5,814 bases of DNA from Ignavibacteria bacterium (lineage in GTDB: Bacteria > Bacteroidota > Ignavibacteria > Ignavibacteriales > Melioribacteraceae): the NCBI GenBank assembly GCA_027347545.1, contig DAIEQT010000330.1, forward strand, positions 1 through 5,814. Reading direction: 5' to 3'. The notes beneath the pieces were generated by a model. That model was given only the letters and a program-made list of their open reading frames with translations, made no database searches and had not been told where the DNA came from. The position numbers were made by a program, and so were the translations under genes. Of this stretch, positions 4,977 to 5,814 are shown piece after piece; positions within the stretch are counted from its first letter, which is position 1, and every line of letters starts with the position of its first letter.

Positions 4977-5425
4977 TAGTTCACCATTATAAGCTTTTCA
5001 TTGTAGTATGAATTTCCCTTTGCGCTCCAATCAATTTTAATTTTCCAAAAACCTTTCTCTAAGGAAGCCGAAGAAATTGATTGCAAGTTAGAATCATTTG
5101 GCGAAACGGCAACTGAAAAATCTTTATGTCTATCATTTGGTCGGTAAAGAAAAATGTTGCCGGAATAATCCGCGCTGCTAAATATTTTTGGGAAAGAAAA
5201 ATCTATGCTGGAAGAAGCTACCGAAATATCAATTTGTTCCGGCAAGTTTTGTGTTCTATTGATCTTATCTATCTGTCCTTGATATTCAATTCCTTTGGAG
5301 TAATAATTTTCAGTTTCAAGACTAACATCTTGATTCATAAAAATGAAAACCATTACCAAAGTAACTACAACAAATAGAGTGTATGTTACTGCTATTCCGA
5401 AACCCCAGTTTAATTTTAACTTCAT
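4976..5425 (-). CDS. ccoH: Cytochrome cbb3 oxidase assembly protein CcoH/FixH
   Basis: This 149-residue protein has one N-terminal membrane segment (~9-30) followed by an extracytoplasmic beta-rich domain, the standard FixH layout. The FixH hallmark after the membrane segment is present: 'LETENYYSKGIEYQGQIDK' around 36-54, with Y41-Y42 and Y48-Q49. CcoH/FixH is known to be needed for stable assembly of the cbb3-type cytochrome c oxidase, and to bind its subunits. Both ends overlap neighbours by 1 nt (TAATG), the upstream gene being ccoG and the downstream one the DsbD_2 protein, so the three are almost certainly translationally coupled. The rest of the sequence is divergent, as is usual in this family. 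Confidence 0.88.
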   Translation of the reverse strand: MKLKLNWGFGIAVTYTLFVVVTLVMVFIFMNQDVSLETENYYSKGIEYQGQIDKINRTQNLPEQIDISVASSSIDFSFPKIFSSADYSGNIFLYRPNDRHKDFSVAVSPNDSNLQSISSASLEKGFWKIKIDWSAKGNSYYNEKLIMVN

Positions 5426-5814
5426 TACTTAACCTTTCCTAAAAAAGAAGTATTAATCACATCCAAAATTTTGTTGCCGGATTTAACCGCAATCTTGATT
5501 GGCGTCTTCAAATATTTAATTTCGCTTTTGGGAAGTATAACTAAAAATTTTGCTTCGGTAACACCTTGCGGCTCAACCGCTAAGTCTTTTCCAATTATTA
5601 CAATCTCACCTTTTACGTTTTCTAATTCGAGCGAGACGCCAAACTTGTTGAATGTTTTGTTTACAACTTTAAGATCGTAAAAGTTACTAAGCTTTTCGCC
5701 AGGCTGTTCCTGGAATAACATTCCCGGAGTTCTTAAGATGCTCAATTCAACTTGTGTTCTGTTGATGAGTAAGAACGAAATTAACGTAACTAATATCAGC
5801 AATACCATTGTATA
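5425..5814 (-). CDS. ccoG: CcoG/FixG cupric reductase, C-terminal part (5' end outside window)
   Basis: The last 129 codons of ccoG are visible; the frame stays open to the window edge. It begins inside the final membrane segment ('YTMVLLILVTLISFLLINR', fragment residues 1-19). The FixG family phrase 'VELSILRTPGMLFQ' (22-35) follows, then an Ig-like accessory domain with 'NFYDLKVVNKT' (44-54) typical of FixG_C (PF11614). CcoG is a membrane ferredoxin-like protein reported to reduce Cu(II) to Cu(I) for cbb3 oxidase maturation. Its iron-sulfur and Cys motifs lie in the missing N-terminal part, so activity cannot be judged here. The Met at 5808 is internal, not the start. ccoNOP genes are expected upstream, beyond position 5814. 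Confidence 0.88.
   Translation of the reverse strand, partial: YTMVLLILVTLISFLLINRTQVELSILRTPGMLFQEQPGEKLSNFYDLKVVNKTFNKFGVSLELENVKGEIVIIGKDLAVEPQGVTEAKFLVILPKSEIKYLKTPIKIAVKSGNKILDVINTSFLGKVK

Noticed and set aside
4333..5680. Plus-strand open frames at 4333-4551, 5126-5377 and 5471-5680, and the minus-strand one at 2460-2651
   Set aside because: All are antisense shadows within well-supported genes (DsbD_2 protein, ccoH, ccoG and the hydrolase).

Overview
The window looks like chromosomal DNA of a Bacteroidota/Chlorobi/Ignavibacteria-type bacterium, and I lean towards Ignavibacteria. This is inferred from the AT-rich composition, weak Shine-Dalgarno sites, the ccoG-ccoH-DsbD_2 gene order, the wording of the SixA-like and HD proteins, and the short AATTGA-type and GC-rich palindromic repeats between genes. 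No rRNA, tRNA, CRISPR array, transposase or phage gene is visible.

Layout, left to right. Positions 2-43 (+) read as the last 13 codons of what is probably a histidine kinase. A D-Ala-D-Ala-ligase-like ATP-grasp enzyme follows (94-1146, -). Diverging from it across a 90-bp gap is a C39/papain-like cysteine peptidase homologue (1237-2073, +). A repeat-filled gap (2074-2209) leads to an isochorismatase-fold hydrolase (2210-2767, +), which directly abuts a 68-residue single-pass membrane protein (2768-2974, +). A repeat-rich convergent junction (2975-3090) separates these from a leftward group: a SixA-like histidine phosphatase (3043-3573) and, upstream of it, a stand-alone HD-domain phosphohydrolase (3593-4183). 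The right end is the tail of a cbb3 cytochrome oxidase assembly operon, also leftward: ccoG (partial, 5425-5814), ccoH/fixH (4976-5425) and a DsbD_2/'SafE' membrane protein (4260-4976). These three are joined by 1-nt TAATG overlaps.

How the genes may work together. The cbb3 genes form a clear unit: CcoG and CcoH are known assembly factors, and the DsbD_2 protein, with paired Cys motifs and a terminal Cys-Cys-His, plausibly handles copper or thiols for the same oxidase. The ATP-grasp/C39 pair shares one divergent control region with two inverted repeats. It is the best candidate here for an undescribed system: one enzyme that would make amide bonds beside one that would break them. The remaining genes look like housekeeping or uncharacterised hydrolases. 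Two small-scale oddities stand out: the SixA-like protein gains its last ~13 residues from a GC-rich palindromic repeat, and the HD protein resembles the HD half of proteins annotated as Pycsar effectors but has no membrane half.
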